This document shows positions 31,136-43,634 of a DNA stretch of 64,000 bases, piece by piece. The position numbers and the translations under genes were made by a program. The DNA lies in contig JAPOPC010000007.1 in the NCBI GenBank assembly GCA_026713105.1, positions 1 to 64,000 of the forward strand. The letters are read 5' to 3'. The stretch is from Acidimicrobiaceae bacterium. Its GTDB lineage: Bacteria > Actinomycetota > Acidimicrobiia > Acidimicrobiales > Poriferisodalaceae. The notes under the pieces were generated by a model. It did no database searches. It was not told the DNA's origin and worked only from the letters and a program-made list of their open reading frames with translations. The stretch's first letter is position 1. Each line of letters starts with the position of its first letter.

Positions 31136-31152
31136 CTGTGCTCAGTCCCCGC

Positions 31153-32714
<1,562 letters not shown>

Positions 32715-32718
<4 letters not shown>

Positions 32719-33242
32719 GACAGGCGCTCCTTCATCTTGTCGAGCCGAGTGCGTACCGAGCCGTCGAAGACTGTGTCGCCGATCTGGGCGGTGAGTCCTC
32801 CGATGATCTCGGGGTCCACTACGACATGGACGGTCACGTTGCGGCCGCTGGCGCGGGTCAGGGCCTCAGCAACCCGTGCGACCTGGGATTCGGTGAGCGC
32901 GACGGCCGAGCGGACTTCGGCCACCGCTCCGCCACGGCTGGCCGCTGCCAGCGTCAGTGCTTCGTCTGCGATCGCATCGATATCGCCGCCACGGCCGGCC
33001 CCCACCAGCATTGCCACCACATTGAGCGTGACCGGCGACGCCTGATCAGCCAACAGGTCTTCGATGATGCCGATACGGCGTGAAGCCGGGACCGTGCGGT
33101 CTGACAGCACGCGGCGCAGCTCTTCATTTCCGGCAGCGGAGCGGCCCACCGCCGACAGTTCCTCGGTCACGCGGTCGAGCACGTCCTCGGCCTGTGCGAT
33201 GGCCACGACTGCGCTGGCGTAACCCTCGGTGCGCTCGCTCAT
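32715..33242 (-). CDS. atpH: ATP synthase delta subunit
   Basis: A 175-residue OSCP/delta subunit linking F1 to the b stalk. Typical marks are [13 protein letters not shown] at the start, [15 protein letters not shown] in the middle and [26 protein letters not shown] at the end. Unlike the mycobacterial enzymes, delta is not fused to b. It overlaps atpA by four bases and lies 89 bases after atpF. Confidence 0.95.
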
Positions 33243-33331
33243 CGGTCGATCCTGGTCATCTGTTCAACTCCTGTCCCGGCCCCACCTGTCAACCCTGCTG
33301 GATTGGCGGGGGCGGGCGATGGGCGGGACGT

Positions 33332-33871
33332 TCAGTCCCCTACCCGTGCGATGTAGTCCTCGATCAGTTGGGCGTGAGCCGCTTCATCGATGCTGGCGCG
33401 CACCACCTGCTCGGCGGCACCCACGGCGATCGACGTGATGTCGGCGCGCACCTCGGCCATCGCCCGGGCACGAGCAGCCTCGATGTCGGCTTCAGCCTGG
33501 GCCCTGCGCTCAGCAATCTCGGGCTCGATGGCCGCGAGCCGTTCCTGACGGACCGACTCGGCGGCAGCGCGGGCTTCCTCGATGATGCGTGCTGCCTCGG
33601 CGTTGGCTTCGGCAAGGCGAGCGTCATACGACGCACGCAGCTCCTCCGCCTCGCTCTTGGCACTCGCAGCCGAGTCCAGGTCGCCCTGAATGCGCTCGGT
33701 ACGTGCCTCCATGGCGCGGCGAATCGGCGGCAGTGCGAACTTCCACATCACGATGAGGAGAAGGAAGAACGCGATCGAGCCCCAGATCACCTCAAACAAT
33801 TCGGGGATGATCGGGTTGGAGGTGGCCTCGCCCTCTGTTGCGGCGAGCAGGCCGGATGCCACTGCGTTCAC
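33332..33871 (-). CDS. atpF: ATP synthase b subunit
   Basis: A 179-residue stator subunit with one membrane segment (about 25-45, VIWGSIAFFLLLIVMWKFAL) and a long, highly charged Ala/Glu/Arg-rich coiled coil reaching up to delta. GTG start, 9 bases after the atpE stop. A single b gene suggests a homodimer. Confidence 0.94.
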   Translation of the reverse strand: MNAVASGLLAATEGEATSNPIIPELFEVIWGSIAFFLLLIVMWKFALPPIRRAMEARTERIQGDLDSAASAKSEAEELRASYDARLAEANAEAARIIEEARAAAESVRQERLAAIEPEIAERRAQAEADIEAARARAMAEVRADITSIAVGAAEQVVRASIDEAAHAQLIEDYIARVGD

Positions 33872-33880
33872 TGCCGCCTC

Positions 33881-34228
<348 letters not shown>

Positions 34229-35041
34229 CTAGTGCTCGGGGTGGAGGGCGCCGCCGATGTACACGGCGGTGAGGATCGTGAAGATAAATGCCTGCAGGAC
34301 CGCCACCAAGATCTCGAACCCCGTGAGTCCGATCAGCATCAGGAACGGGGCCGGCGTGATGATGACCAGCCACGTGGGCGTGCTGTCGGTGAGCGCCAGC
34401 CAGAACACCGTATGGGACAGCACCGCGAAGGTCACCAGCAACAGGTGGCCGGCAAGCATGTTGGCGAAGAGCCGCACCGCCAGCGAGAACGGCCGCACGA
34501 TGAACGTCGACACGAACTCGATGAGCGCCACCAGAGGGAGCAGCGCCTTGGGCACGCCTGGCGGGACCACCACGTTCTTCAGGTATCCGAAGAAGCCGTG
34601 ATTCTTGATGCCGACGCCGTTGAACACCAGCCAGACCAGAATCGCGAGCGTTACCGGCATCGCCATGCGCGCATTGGCCGGGAAGTGAATCAGCGGCACG
34701 ACCTCAGTGATGTTCGAGAAGAAGATGAAGAGGAACATCGACAGCAGGAACGGCAGATAGCGCAGTCCATCGGGGCCGATGGACTGCATGATGATGTTCT
34801 CTCGGATGAACCCAACCGACGTTTCCGCCACGGTCTGGATGCCACGAGGAGCGACGATGACCTCGGACCGCTCGTAACGACGCTTGGCCATCACGAAGAT
34901 CACCACAGGGGCCAGGAAGGCGAAGAGGTAGATGATGCCGACCTTGTTCAGCGCAAATATCGAGTCGTCGAGTCCCGGAATGATGTTCGGCCACTCCAAG
35001 AGGTGCCCGATGTCAGGAAAGGTCAGCGCTAGCAAGTTCAC
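34229..35041 (-). CDS. atpB: ATP synthase a subunit
   Basis: A 270-residue membrane stator with about six segments. The essential Arg is in SLAVRLFANMLAGH, and the C-terminal helix ends QAFIFTILTAVYIGGALHPEH. The GTG at 35041 overlaps the atpI stop (GTGA) and starts VNLLALTFPDIGH; an upstream ATG would put an unlikely hydrophilic head inside atpI. Ninety-six non-coding bases separate it from atpE. Confidence 0.95.
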   Translation of the reverse strand: MNLLALTFPDIGHLLEWPNIIPGLDDSIFALNKVGIIYLFAFLAPVVIFVMAKRRYERSEVIVAPRGIQTVAETSVGFIRENIIMQSIGPDGLRYLPFLLSMFLFIFFSNITEVVPLIHFPANARMAMPVTLAILVWLVFNGVGIKNHGFFGYLKNVVVPPGVPKALLPLVALIEFVSTFIVRPFSLAVRLFANMLAGHLLLVTFAVLSHTVFWLALTDSTPTWLVIITPAPFLMLIGLTGFEILVAVLQAFIFTILTAVYIGGALHPEH

Positions 35042-35517
35042 TTCTGCTCCTTGCCGGGACGTGAGAGATCGAGGCCTGGGGCTGCGAGCCGCAGGGAAAC
35101 ATATCGGATCTCCCACACAAGCAGACCGAGATGACTCGCAAGGATGGTGATTGCGATGGGCACGGGCTCAAAAAACCCGAGCGGACTGACCGCGAGCACG
35201 ACGCCGGCGAGTACCGCGAGACGCACGATGAAGCCGCCCAGCGTGACCCCCATAAGCGCGACGGGCGACGTGCGCGCGCCCCATGCCATCAGGGCAGCGG
35301 CGGCCGCGAGATTGCCGACGACCAGCACATATCCGAGCGCTGAGGAGAGCGCTCCACCCATACCCCAGATGATCCCGCTGACGACGACCCAGGCGGGAAA
35401 CACCCACAGGCTCCGGCGTGCCATGTCGAACGCGATATCGCGTTCAGGGGCGTGGTCACCCCCGGGCTGCACGCCGTCGTTGGACTTGACTCGCTCGTCG
35501 GACATCGCCGTTGTCAC
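35038..35517 (-). CDS. atpI: ATP synthase protein I
   Basis: A 159-residue membrane protein with four predicted segments (WVFPAWVVVSGIIWGMGG, ALGYVLVVGNLAAAAAL, LGGFIVRLAVLAGVVLAV, IAITILASHLGLLVWEI). This is the AtpI type, thought to help assemble the c-ring or supply Mg. Its GTG overlaps the atpZ stop and its stop overlaps atpB, so translation is coupled on both sides. Confidence 0.85.
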   Translation of the reverse strand: MTTAMSDERVKSNDGVQPGGDHAPERDIAFDMARRSLWVFPAWVVVSGIIWGMGGALSSALGYVLVVGNLAAAAALMAWGARTSPVALMGVTLGGFIVRLAVLAGVVLAVSPLGFFEPVPIAITILASHLGLLVWEIRYVSLRLAAPGLDLSRPGKEQK

Positions 35518-35936
35518 GAGTGCAGTCGCGCGGTCGCCGAGCGTCCGGTCTGGTTGTCAGCTGGTTGAGGCGTTTCAGCCATGCCGCGGGGCGACGATGA
35601 CTCGGCGTCGGCATCGACGTCGAGCGACACACCGGTCGGCAACGATGCGGGCTCGTCAAGATCTGTGTCGCGATGGATGCCCCGCCGCTCGGAAGGACGG
35701 CTTGAGGCCATCTCCTGCTCATGGACCTGCATGCGCTCGGCGTATCGATACCACTCGACCAGGAGTTTGACGACGAACGCGACCACGCCGAAGCTCAGCG
35801 CGAGCCATGGTCCGGTGTCCCACCAGCGGTCCAAGCCATACCCCGCTGCCGCAAATATCGCCGGCGTCACGACGATCTCGATGGCCTTGGCCAGACCGTC
35901 CTCGCTGCCGGTGACGCCGGCGGAACCGCGTGACAT
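35514..35936 (-). CDS. atpZ: AtpZ-like membrane protein
   Basis: A 140-residue protein with two membrane segments (IVVTPAIFAAAGYGLDRWW and WLALSFGVVAFVVKLLVEWY) in the AtpZ/AtpI arrangement, followed by a 70-residue acidic, Ser-rich tail that is not conserved in the family. It starts the atp operon proper, 18 bases after the rpiB-glyA stop. Confidence 0.8.
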   Translation of the reverse strand: MSRGSAGVTGSEDGLAKAIEIVVTPAIFAAAGYGLDRWWDTGPWLALSFGVVAFVVKLLVEWYRYAERMQVHEQEMASSRPSERRGIHRDTDLDEPASLPTGVSLDVDADAESSSPRGMAETPQPADNQTGRSATARLHS

Positions 35937-35954
35937 GCGGACAGGCTACGAGCG

Positions 35955-37688
35955 TTATCGGTTGTAGGGCGGGAAGGCGGCGCAGAGATCGGCGACCTCG
36001 GTGCGTACCTGGGCGATGACGGCTTCGTCGTCGGGGGTACGCAGTACTCGTGCGGTGAATTCGGCGATCTTGGCCATCTCCGTGGGCCCCATGCCTTGGG
36101 TGGTGACTGACGGAGTGCCCATCCGCAAGCCGCTGGTGACGAACGGCGAACGGGGATCGTCAGGAATGGCGTTGCGGTTCAACGTGATCCCGGCCGCATC
36201 GAGCGCTTCTTGGGCCACCTTGCCTGTCAGGTCAGCGTCGAACGTGCGCAAGTCGATGAGCAGGAGGTGATTGTCGGTGCCGCCCGAGACGAGCCGGAAG
36301 CCGTGTTGGCCGAGCGCGTCGGCCAGCGCGGCCGAGTTCTCCACGATGCGCGCTTGGTACGCAGCGAATTCGGGCCGAGCGGCCTCGGCAAAGCCGACTG
36401 CCTTGGCGGCGACTGCGTGATCGAGCGGGCCGCCCTGGCTGCCGGGAAAGACTGCCGAGTCGATGCGCTTGGCGTATTCCTGCGTGCACAAGATCGTCCC
36501 GCCACGCGGTCCGCGCATGGTCTTGTGCGTCGTGAACGTGACGATGTCGGCGTACGGCATCGGATTCGGATGCACTCCGCCCACGATCAGTCCGGCGATG
36601 TGGGCTGCGTCGAACATGAATGCCGCGCCCGTCTCGTCGCAGATCTCGCGGAACGGGGCCGGGTCAATGCGGCGGGGATAGGCCGTGGCCCCTGCCACGA
36701 TCAGCTTGGGCCGGTGCTCGCGGGCCAGTTCGGCCATGGCGTCGTAGTCGATCCGCTCGTCGCTGCGTGTCAGCCCGTAGCTGACGAAGTTGTAGAGCTT
36801 GCCGCTGGCATTCACCGGCGAGCCGTGGGTGAGGTGCCCGCCGTGGTCGAGGCTCATGCCCATCACGGTGTCACCGATGTCGAGGAGCGCCAGGTAGACC
36901 GCAGCGTTGGCCTGTGAGCCCGAATGAGGCTGCACGTTCGCGTGCTCGGCGCCGAACAGTGCCTTGACCCGATCGATCGCGAGCTGCTCGGCAGTGTCTG
37001 CATTGACGTTGCCGCCGTAGTAGCGCCGGCGCGGGTAGCCCTCGCTGTACTTGTTGGTGAGCACGCTGCCGGTCGCGGCCATGACGGCCGGCGACGCGAA
37101 GTTCTCCGAAGCGATGAGCTGCAGCGTGGTCATCTGACGTTCGAGCTCGGCTTCCAGCGCAGCGTCGATCTCGGGGTCGCCGAGCGGTGCCCAGCCCGCC
37201 GACCGCGGATGGGCCCGGCCGCGCGGATTGCCGTCGAGCTTGCGTACCCGGAGCTCATGACGCCCGCCCTCATATGACGCCGCCAGAAAGGCGTCGAGCG
37301 CTCCAGCCGCTGTGTCGGCGTCGATCAGGCGTGCTCCGAGACACAGCACGTTGGCGTCGTTGTGCTCACGAGCGAGCCGGGCGGAGGTCTCGTCGTGCGC
37401 CGTGGCGGCTCTGACGCCTGCCACCTTGCCGGCGGCCATGGCGATGCCGATGCCGCTGCCGCACACCGCAACACCGAGGTCAGCCCTACGGGCCGCCACT
37501 GCCTCGCCGACCGCTCTTCCGAAGTCGGGATAGTCGACCGATTCGGGACCGTCGGTGCCGAGATCCACCACCTCGTAACCGCCCGAACGGAGATGCTCAG
37601 CGAGACCGTCCTTGAGCTCCCAGCCGGCGTGGTCGGCTGCGAGCGCTATGGACGGCGTGGTCGGAGTTGGCGAATTGCCGTGAGTCAC
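35955..37688 (-). CDS. fused ribose-5-phosphate isomerase B and serine hydroxymethyltransferase
   Basis: One 577-residue frame carrying two full enzymes. Residues 12-150 are RpiB: ADHAG (18-22), the catalytic Cys in [10 protein letters not shown] (75-84) and [13 protein letters not shown] (108-120). Residues 165-577 are Gly[12 protein letters not shown], the glycine loop [12 protein letters not shown], and the PLP Lys K389 in [12 protein letters not shown]. No start codon lies in a position to make a separate GlyA, so this is a true fusion. It would link ribose phosphate interconversion to one-carbon supply from serine, both needed for purines. GTG start with CAGAAT 6 bases before it; 29 bases after prmC-tsaC and directly before the atp operon. 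Confidence 0.95.
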   Translation of the reverse strand: MTHGNSPTPTTPSIALAADHAGWELKDGLAEHLRSGGYEVVDLGTDGPESVDYPDFGRAVGEAVAARRADLGVAVCGSGIGIAMAAGKVAGVRAATAHDETSARLAREHNDANVLCLGARLIDADTAAGALDAFLAASYEGGRHELRVRKLDGNPRGRAHPRSAGWAPLGDPEIDAALEAELERQMTTLQLIASENFASPAVMAATGSVLTNKYSEGYPRRRYYGGNVNADTAEQLAIDRVKALFGAEHANVQPHSGSQANAAVYLALLDIGDTVMGMSLDHGGHLTHGSPVNASGKLYNFVSYGLTRSDERIDYDAMAELAREHRPKLIVAGATAYPRRIDPAPFREICDETGAAFMFDAAHIAGLIVGGVHPNPMPYADIVTFTTHKTMRGPRGGTILCTQEYAKRIDSAVFPGSQGGPLDHAVAAKAVGFAEAARPEFAAYQARIVENSAALADALGQHGFRLVSGGTDNHLLLIDLRTFDADLTGKVAQEALDAAGITLNRNAIPDDPRSPFVTSGLRMGTPSVTTQGMGPTEMAKIAEFTARVLRTPDDEAVIAQVRTEVADLCAAFPPYNR

Positions 37689-37717
37689 GGCGCAATTCTG
37701 GCAGCCGCCGCTGCGGC

Positions 37718-39256
37718 TCAGGTGCCAGATTTGTCAGGAATTTCGGGGAATTCGATCAGCTCGGCGGGCACCGCACCGGCTCGCAGCACAACGGGCTCGC
37801 TGCCCGTGACATCCACCACCGTCGATGCGATCCCACCCAGCGCCGTGCCGTCGATGACGCCCTCGATCCCAGGCCGGATGGCGAGGTCTTTCGCGGCCGA
37901 CGTCGCCTGGGCGGGTGTCTCGGCGCCGTGGCGGTTGGCGCTGGTGCCCGTGACTGGTCCGACCTCGTCGATGAGCCAGCGCAGCCAGCCCAGCGCCGGC
38001 GCCCGGACCCCCAGCGTCTGGCGGCCGTGCAGCGGATCGGGACCGCCCCGGCGCCGAGCGACCAGCGTGAGGCCGCCAGGCCAATGACGCTCAGCCAGCG
38101 CCCTTGCGGCCGGGCTCAGCACCACCAGCTCCTCGGCTTGGGCCAGTCCGGACACCAAGATGGGCATGGGCTCGCTGCGGGGGCGCTCCTTCGCTTCGCA
38201 GACGCGGGCGACCGCATCGGTGTCTGCGTAGCGAGCCATGATCCCGCACAGCGTGTCGGTGGGCGCCACGACGAACTCGCTGTCTCGCAAGTGATCGACC
38301 GCCCGGTCGATGACGCGGGCATGGGGTTCGCCTTGCGGACGAACCGCAACGAGCACCCGGTCGAGGCCCGCGAGATCCGGCTCGATGCGAACTCCCTCGT
38401 AGCCGCGGGCGCTCGCCATCGCCTCGACCACTGGGCCCTGATCCGATCCGATTTCCAGCACAAGCAGCCCGCCGGGCGCCAGCCAGGCTCGGGCATCACG
38501 CACGATCGTGCGCGCCGCGCTGAGACCCTCGGGACCCGCGTAGAGGGCCACACTCGGCTCCCACCGGTCGATCTCGGCGGGGAGAACCTCGCCGTCGGCC
38601 ACATATGGCGGGTTCGCCACGATCGCATCGAGTCGCTCGCGTAGCGGCGCCACTTCACCTCCACCGAGGCCGGGAACGGGCGCTCCCTCGAGTGCGTCGA
38701 ACCAATCTCCCTGATGCAGCGAGACCCGGCTTGCAGCACTCCCCAGGCCAGCCAGGTTGGCTCCCGCGAGTGCCAGCGCATCGGCCGAACGATCGGTGGC
38801 GTACACGCGGGCCTGGGGAACTTCGTGAGCAATCGACAGCGCAATCGCTCCGCAGCCCGTGCCGAGATCGGCCACGCGCACCTCGGTGATGCTTCGGCGT
38901 CGCACCGTGCGGTTGAGCCAGTCGATGGCAGTGCCAGCAACCAGCTCGGTCTCGGGGCGGGGGATGAGCGCCCGCTGATCGACTGCGAGGTCGAGCCTGC
39001 GAAAGCCCCAGCTGCCCAGCACGTACTGCAACGGCTCGCCCGCCAACCGGCGGGCGGCCATGGCGTCGGCGTGGGCGACCATGCGCGCAGTCATCGGCGT
39101 ATGCGGCGCCAGGGCGACCTCGGCGGCGCTGGCACCGCTGGCCTCCGCCGCTATGCGGCGCGCGCTCACCTCGGGTTCGGGCACACCGCCGGCGCCGAAC
39201 TGCTCGCGCAGCCCCCGGTACAGGTCGCCCAGGGTCAACCCGTCCTTGCCAGCCAT
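37718..39256 (-). CDS. fused peptide chain release factor methyltransferase (PrmC) and threonylcarbamoyl-AMP synthase (TsaC/Sua5)
   Basis: A 512-residue frame with two enzymes. Residues 1-305 are PrmC (HemK), which methylates the GGQ glutamine of release factors: [11 protein letters not shown] (130-140) binds SAM and NPPYV (215-219) is the catalytic motif. Residues 312-512 are a TsaC/YrdC domain (APTDTLCGI 331-339, [11 protein letters not shown] 355-365) that makes threonylcarbamoyl-AMP for the t6A37 tRNA modification. The ATG at 39256 follows the prfA stop by 34 bases, placing the methyltransferase next to its substrate. A frame extending 85 codons further into prfA is low-complexity and rejected. 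Confidence 0.94.
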   Translation of the reverse strand: MAGKDGLTLGDLYRGLREQFGAGGVPEPEVSARRIAAEASGASAAEVALAPHTPMTARMVAHADAMAARRLAGEPLQYVLGSWGFRRLDLAVDQRALIPRPETELVAGTAIDWLNRTVRRRSITEVRVADLGTGCGAIALSIAHEVPQARVYATDRSADALALAGANLAGLGSAASRVSLHQGDWFDALEGAPVPGLGGGEVAPLRERLDAIVANPPYVADGEVLPAEIDRWEPSVALYAGPEGLSAARTIVRDARAWLAPGGLLVLEIGSDQGPVVEAMASARGYEGVRIEPDLAGLDRVLVAVRPQGEPHARVIDRAVDHLRDSEFVVAPTDTLCGIMARYADTDAVARVCEAKERPRSEPMPILVSGLAQAEELVVLSPAARALAERHWPGGLTLVARRRGGPDPLHGRQTLGVRAPALGWLRWLIDEVGPVTGTSANRHGAETPAQATSAAKDLAIRPGIEGVIDGTALGGIASTVVDVTGSEPVVLRAGAVPAELIEFPEIPDKSGT

Positions 39257-39290
39257 GGCCGGATCCGGTCCCCCTCGCCCGGCAGCCGCG

Positions 39291-40397
<1,107 letters not shown>

Positions 40398-40403
40398 GCG
40401 TTC

Positions 40404-40409
40404 AGGCTA
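40404..40409 (-). promoter_or_regulatory. -10 box of prfA (leaderless)
   Basis: TAGCCT on the minus strand, 6 bases before the GTG of prfA. It implies internal transcription start for prfA, prmC-tsaC, rpiB-glyA and perhaps atp. Confidence 0.5.
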
Positions 40410-40430
40410 ACTGCGGGGCTAGTAGGCGGA

Positions 40431-41507
40431 TCAGGAGTTCGAGCCGGTAATGGCGCTCCACCGATCGTCAACCTCGACGATCTGCGCAGGCCTGCGAAGC
40501 CTGGCCGACATGTTCTTGATGACGTCGTGAGCATCGCGTCGAGGCAGCGCAACCACCAGTTCGGCGTCAGGATCGAGGAATAACCGGGCATCGGCCGCGA
40601 ACGGCACCACATTCAGATCGATGCCGACGCACACCACCACCACCAGGCGGCGACCGTTGGGTGTCAGGCCGTAGGCCACAGCAGGCGCCGGTTCCTTCGG
40701 ACCTCCGCGAGGCAGCGGCGACGACGACGCTCGCAGGCGGCCTGCGCCGACGAGATCCGGACGCCGTATCAAGAGCGCGCGAAGCCAGCGGGCTGCCGAC
40801 AAGCGATTGAGCGGGTGCGGCGAAGCGCCGGGCGAGCGGTGCACCCGTACCACCTCGGCAACTCGACGTATGGCCTCGGGCGTCGGCTCATCTGCGTGCA
40901 GCAACGAAAATGCCTCTCGATCGTGGGCACCGACACCTACCTCGATCTGCCACTGCGTCGAGGCCTCGCCTGCATCGCCAGAATCGTCGTCGTCGTTGCC
41001 GGCTGCGGTGGCACCACCCCGAGCCGCGGCAACGATGCGGGCCACTTCGAGACCCTCCACCTCACCCGTGATCACGCCGTGCTCGACGGTGACCTCGACG
41101 CCGGCAGCACCGAGCAGCGCTACCAGCTCGGGCACACGCGGCGGTGGAGGCTCGGTCGGCCGCGCCGCCGCCTCGGCAACGGTGGCATGGGCTCCTTCGA
41201 TCTGCCACACGATGGGTGGCGTCTCGAAGCACGCTGCCCGCCGGGCGAGTACGCCGCTGTGGTGGGTGGCGAAGACATGCACGCCGTCGCATCCAGTGCG
41301 CACCGCCAGCGCCAGCGCGCCGCCAAGGGCTCGCTCAGCGCGTTCTTGCGCGAGGCACACGACGGTGGTTTCGGTGCCCGTGACGACGGCCAGAGCGCCG
41401 TCATCGGTTCCCGAAACCTCACCCAACTCAAGGCTGAGCGCATCGCGGGTCAGGGCCCGCAGCTTTGCCGCGTGAAGCGCCCGGATGCGATCAGCGTCGA
41501 GCGCCAT
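40431..41507 (-). CDS. conserved hypothetical protein between rpmE2 and prfA
   Basis: A 358-residue soluble protein I cannot assign. The N-terminal 110 residues are alpha/beta (GALAVVTGTETTVVCLAQE, CDGVHVFATHHSGVLARRA), the middle carries an acidic linker (NDDDDSGDAGE, about 170-180), and the C-terminal third is Arg-rich with strands (GRRLVVVVCVGIDLNVVPF, AELVVALPRRDAHDVIKNM). No catalytic motif stands out. It lies 33 bases before prfA in a block of translation genes, so a link to ribosomes or RNA is possible but not shown. Confidence 0.7.
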   Translation of the reverse strand: MALDADRIRALHAAKLRALTRDALSLELGEVSGTDDGALAVVTGTETTVVCLAQERAERALGGALALAVRTGCDGVHVFATHHSGVLARRAACFETPPIVWQIEGAHATVAEAAARPTEPPPPRVPELVALLGAAGVEVTVEHGVITGEVEGLEVARIVAAARGGATAAGNDDDDSGDAGEASTQWQIEVGVGAHDREAFSLLHADEPTPEAIRRVAEVVRVHRSPGASPHPLNRLSAARWLRALLIRRPDLVGAGRLRASSSPLPRGGPKEPAPAVAYGLTPNGRRLVVVVCVGIDLNVVPFAADARLFLDPDAELVVALPRRDAHDVIKNMSARLRRPAQIVEVDDRWSAITGSNS

Positions 41508-41604
41508 AGCGGGTGCCCTCAGGCGTGCAGCGAACTGGGGCGGTGGGGCTGGCTCATCGATGATGCTCGCAGCACCCGTCGGCCGCGCCGCACTGATGGC
41601 CCGT

Positions 41605-41862
41605 TCAGCTCCGCCGCTTCCGCTGGCCGTAACGGCGCTCGAAGCGCTCCACGCGGCCCGCCGTGTCGACGATCTTCATCTGGCCGGTGAAGAAGGGGTG
41701 GCTGGCGCTGGACAGCTCGACGTTGGCCAGCGGATACGTGTTGCCATCCGTCCACTCGATCGTGTCGTTCGTCTCGACCGTGGACTGCGTGAGGAAAGCA
41801 AAGTCGGCGCTCGCGTCCCGGAAGACCACTGGCCGGTAGTTCGGATGGATGTCGCTCTTCAT
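41605..41862 (-). CDS. rpmE2: 50S ribosomal protein L31, type B
   Basis: An 85-residue L31 with the start [16 protein letters not shown] and [19 protein letters not shown]. It lacks the CxxC zinc pairs of type A L31, so it is the zinc-independent form, which in many bacteria is used when zinc is scarce. A CAGGGA ribosome site lies 7 bases before the ATG. A frame 20 codons longer is rejected. Placed between rho and the hypothetical gene before prfA. Confidence 0.95.
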   Translation of the reverse strand: MKSDIHPNYRPVVFRDASADFAFLTQSTVETNDTIEWTDGNTYPLANVELSSASHPFFTGQMKIVDTAGRVERFERRYGQRKRRS

Positions 41863-41969
41863 CGTGTTCCCTGACTCGAAGGCCCATGTCTCGAAGGCAC
41901 TGGCTCGAGGGCTCTGGGGCAATCAGCCTAAGAGCGCTGCCGGACAGGCGCACCTGTATCGAGTGCCGG

Positions 41970-43412
41970 TCATCGATGCTCGCCGAGACTGAAGCTGCGG
42001 TCGCTGTCCAGAGAGACCTCGCCAGCCTCGGGGTCGGCGAGGTCGGGCACGCCCTCGCCGAGTGCGATCTCGAGATTCGCTGCCTCGCGCAGCCGAGCGG
42101 CCACGAGATCATCGAGTTGGGTGCCCGTGGACACACGCGCCGTGGCCACCATCGTGATGGAGCCAGCGTCTTCCAGGTTGCGGGCGCCGCCGAAAAATCT
42201 CAGTGTCGAGGTGATGGCTGCGCCCACGGCGTCGGTCGGCTGATGTCGCCCGTTGCCGCCGGCCGCGTAGGCACGTGCGAGCCGCGTCAAACCGTCGAAG
42301 AGGATGACCACGTCATCGCCAGCTTCGGCCATGCGCTTGGTGCGCTCCAACGTGAGCTCGGCCACGGCGAGGTGCTCTTCGGGCGGCCGGTCGAATGTCG
42401 ATGCCAAGACCTCGCCGGACATCTCGAGCCGGCGGGTCATCTCGGTCACGTCCTCGGGCCGCTCGGAGACGAGCAGGACTATCAGGTGGATGTCCGGATG
42501 CTGGTCGCCGATCGCCGCAGCCATGGCCGCGATCAGCGGGGACGCCGAGCGCGTCCCGCTCGTGGTCAGCAGTCCGCGGGAACCCAATCCGATCGGCGCA
42601 AGGCGGTCGATGGCGGCGAGGGCTCTGGCGCTTCGCTCGACGCCCAGCGGCAACGCGTCGGTGGGCAGCACCGGCGTGAGGTCATCAAACAGCGGTCGCT
42701 CGGGCTGCTCGGGCGGGGGCTCGCCGTTGAGAGTGTCGAGGCGCAGCAGCGCGGGATTGCGCTCACTGCGCGCAGCCGGGCGGCTGACGCCGGTGATCCG
42801 GTCGCCGCGGCGCAGGTCGTACTGGCGCACCTGCCGGGCGGCGACGTAGACATCATCCGCCGACGGCAGCGGTCCATTGGTGCGAAGAAAGCCGTAGCCC
42901 TCGTCGCGCAGGTCGAGCAGGCCATCGCAATGGACGGTCTCGCCGACGATCTGCGCGTCGTCGCGCCCGCGGCCACGGCGACGGCTGCGACGGTTGCCTT
43001 CTTCGGCCACCAGGACATCCGAATCCGAAGTTTCCGAGCGGGAAGCGCCCTGTTGCTCTCGCGCTGCGGACCCGTCTTCGGCTGCAGCTCCCCCGTCGCC
43101 TGCCGTGACCGGCTGCTTGGCTGTGGCATCGGCTCCGGCTGCGGGTCCGGAGTCGGTCGGTGGCGACGGCGTGCGGGTGCGCTTGGTGACCGCTGGGGTC
43201 TCCGAAGGGGTCTGTGACGCCGTCTCGGCTGCAGCGGCGCCTTGACCATCTTCCCCGTCGGTACTAGTGGCGCCTTCGGGGGCCAAGATGGCGCTGATGA
43301 TGGTGTTCTTGCGCGCCCGGGGTGCTACCTCGACGCCCAGCGCCGTGGCGATCTGCAGCAGCTCATCTCGCTCCTTGGATTCGAGCAATGCACGATCCGG
43401 CATGTCCGACAT
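41970..43412 (-). CDS. rho: Rho termination factor with degenerate ATPase
   Basis: A 480-residue Rho at the normal locus before rpmE and prfA. Rho_N helices (5-45) and the RNA-binding cold-shock-like domain are good: DEGYGFLR (170-177) and VYVAARQVRQYDLRRGD (188-204). A low-complexity acidic then Arg-rich insert fills 46-150. The motor is damaged: the Walker A site, normally APPKAGKT, reads TSGTRSAS (284-291) with no P-loop Lys or Thr. Walker B (VVILFDGLTRLARAY, 368-382), the ERPEDVTEM strand and the Q-loop (FFGGARNLEDAGS) remain. The protein stops at 480, without the RRxFPAIDxxxSGTRREELL segment that carries the arginine finger. The shortened end is not explained by a frameshift that I can find. 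An AGAGG ribosome site precedes the ATG. Confidence 0.88.
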   Translation of the reverse strand: MSDMPDRALLESKERDELLQIATALGVEVAPRARKNTIISAILAPEGATSTDGEDGQGAAAAETASQTPSETPAVTKRTRTPSPPTDSGPAAGADATAKQPVTAGDGGAAAEDGSAAREQQGASRSETSDSDVLVAEEGNRRSRRRGRGRDDAQIVGETVHCDGLLDLRDEGYGFLRTNGPLPSADDVYVAARQVRQYDLRRGDRITGVSRPAARSERNPALLRLDTLNGEPPPEQPERPLFDDLTPVLPTDALPLGVERSARALAAIDRLAPIGLGSRGLLTTSGTRSASPLIAAMAAAIGDQHPDIHLIVLLVSERPEDVTEMTRRLEMSGEVLASTFDRPPEEHLAVAELTLERTKRMAEAGDDVVILFDGLTRLARAYAAGGNGRHQPTDAVGAAITSTLRFFGGARNLEDAGSITMVATARVSTGTQLDDLVAARLREAANLEIALGEGVPDLADPEAGEVSLDSDRSFSLGEHR

Positions 43413-43634
43413 GGCTACCTCTGAAGCTCCGGCGTGGCCTCGCGACGCCGCCCGGGACGCGATGCGAGTCTGCGGTTCCTGCGACGGGCCTTGGAGCCCG
43501 ACCCAGCGATCCGGTCCCGTGACGCCCGAGCGAGCCCTGCACTGGGGAACCGTCGATCACCGCCGACGCTACCGCCGCCCACCCCGGACCGCTACCGAAC
43601 TTGGCCGGAAGCGCGGCGACCAGCGATGAACCGG

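Noticed and set aside
41850-41969. Missing C-terminus of Rho continuing in another frame after 41970
   Set aside because: I read the other minus-strand frames after the stop and found no RRxFPAID-like segment, so a simple frameshift does not explain the short end.
43413-43634. Possible small gene in the rho leader
   Set aside because: The open frames are low-complexity and lack starts with any signal; the stretch is better taken as rho 5' untranslated region and promoter.
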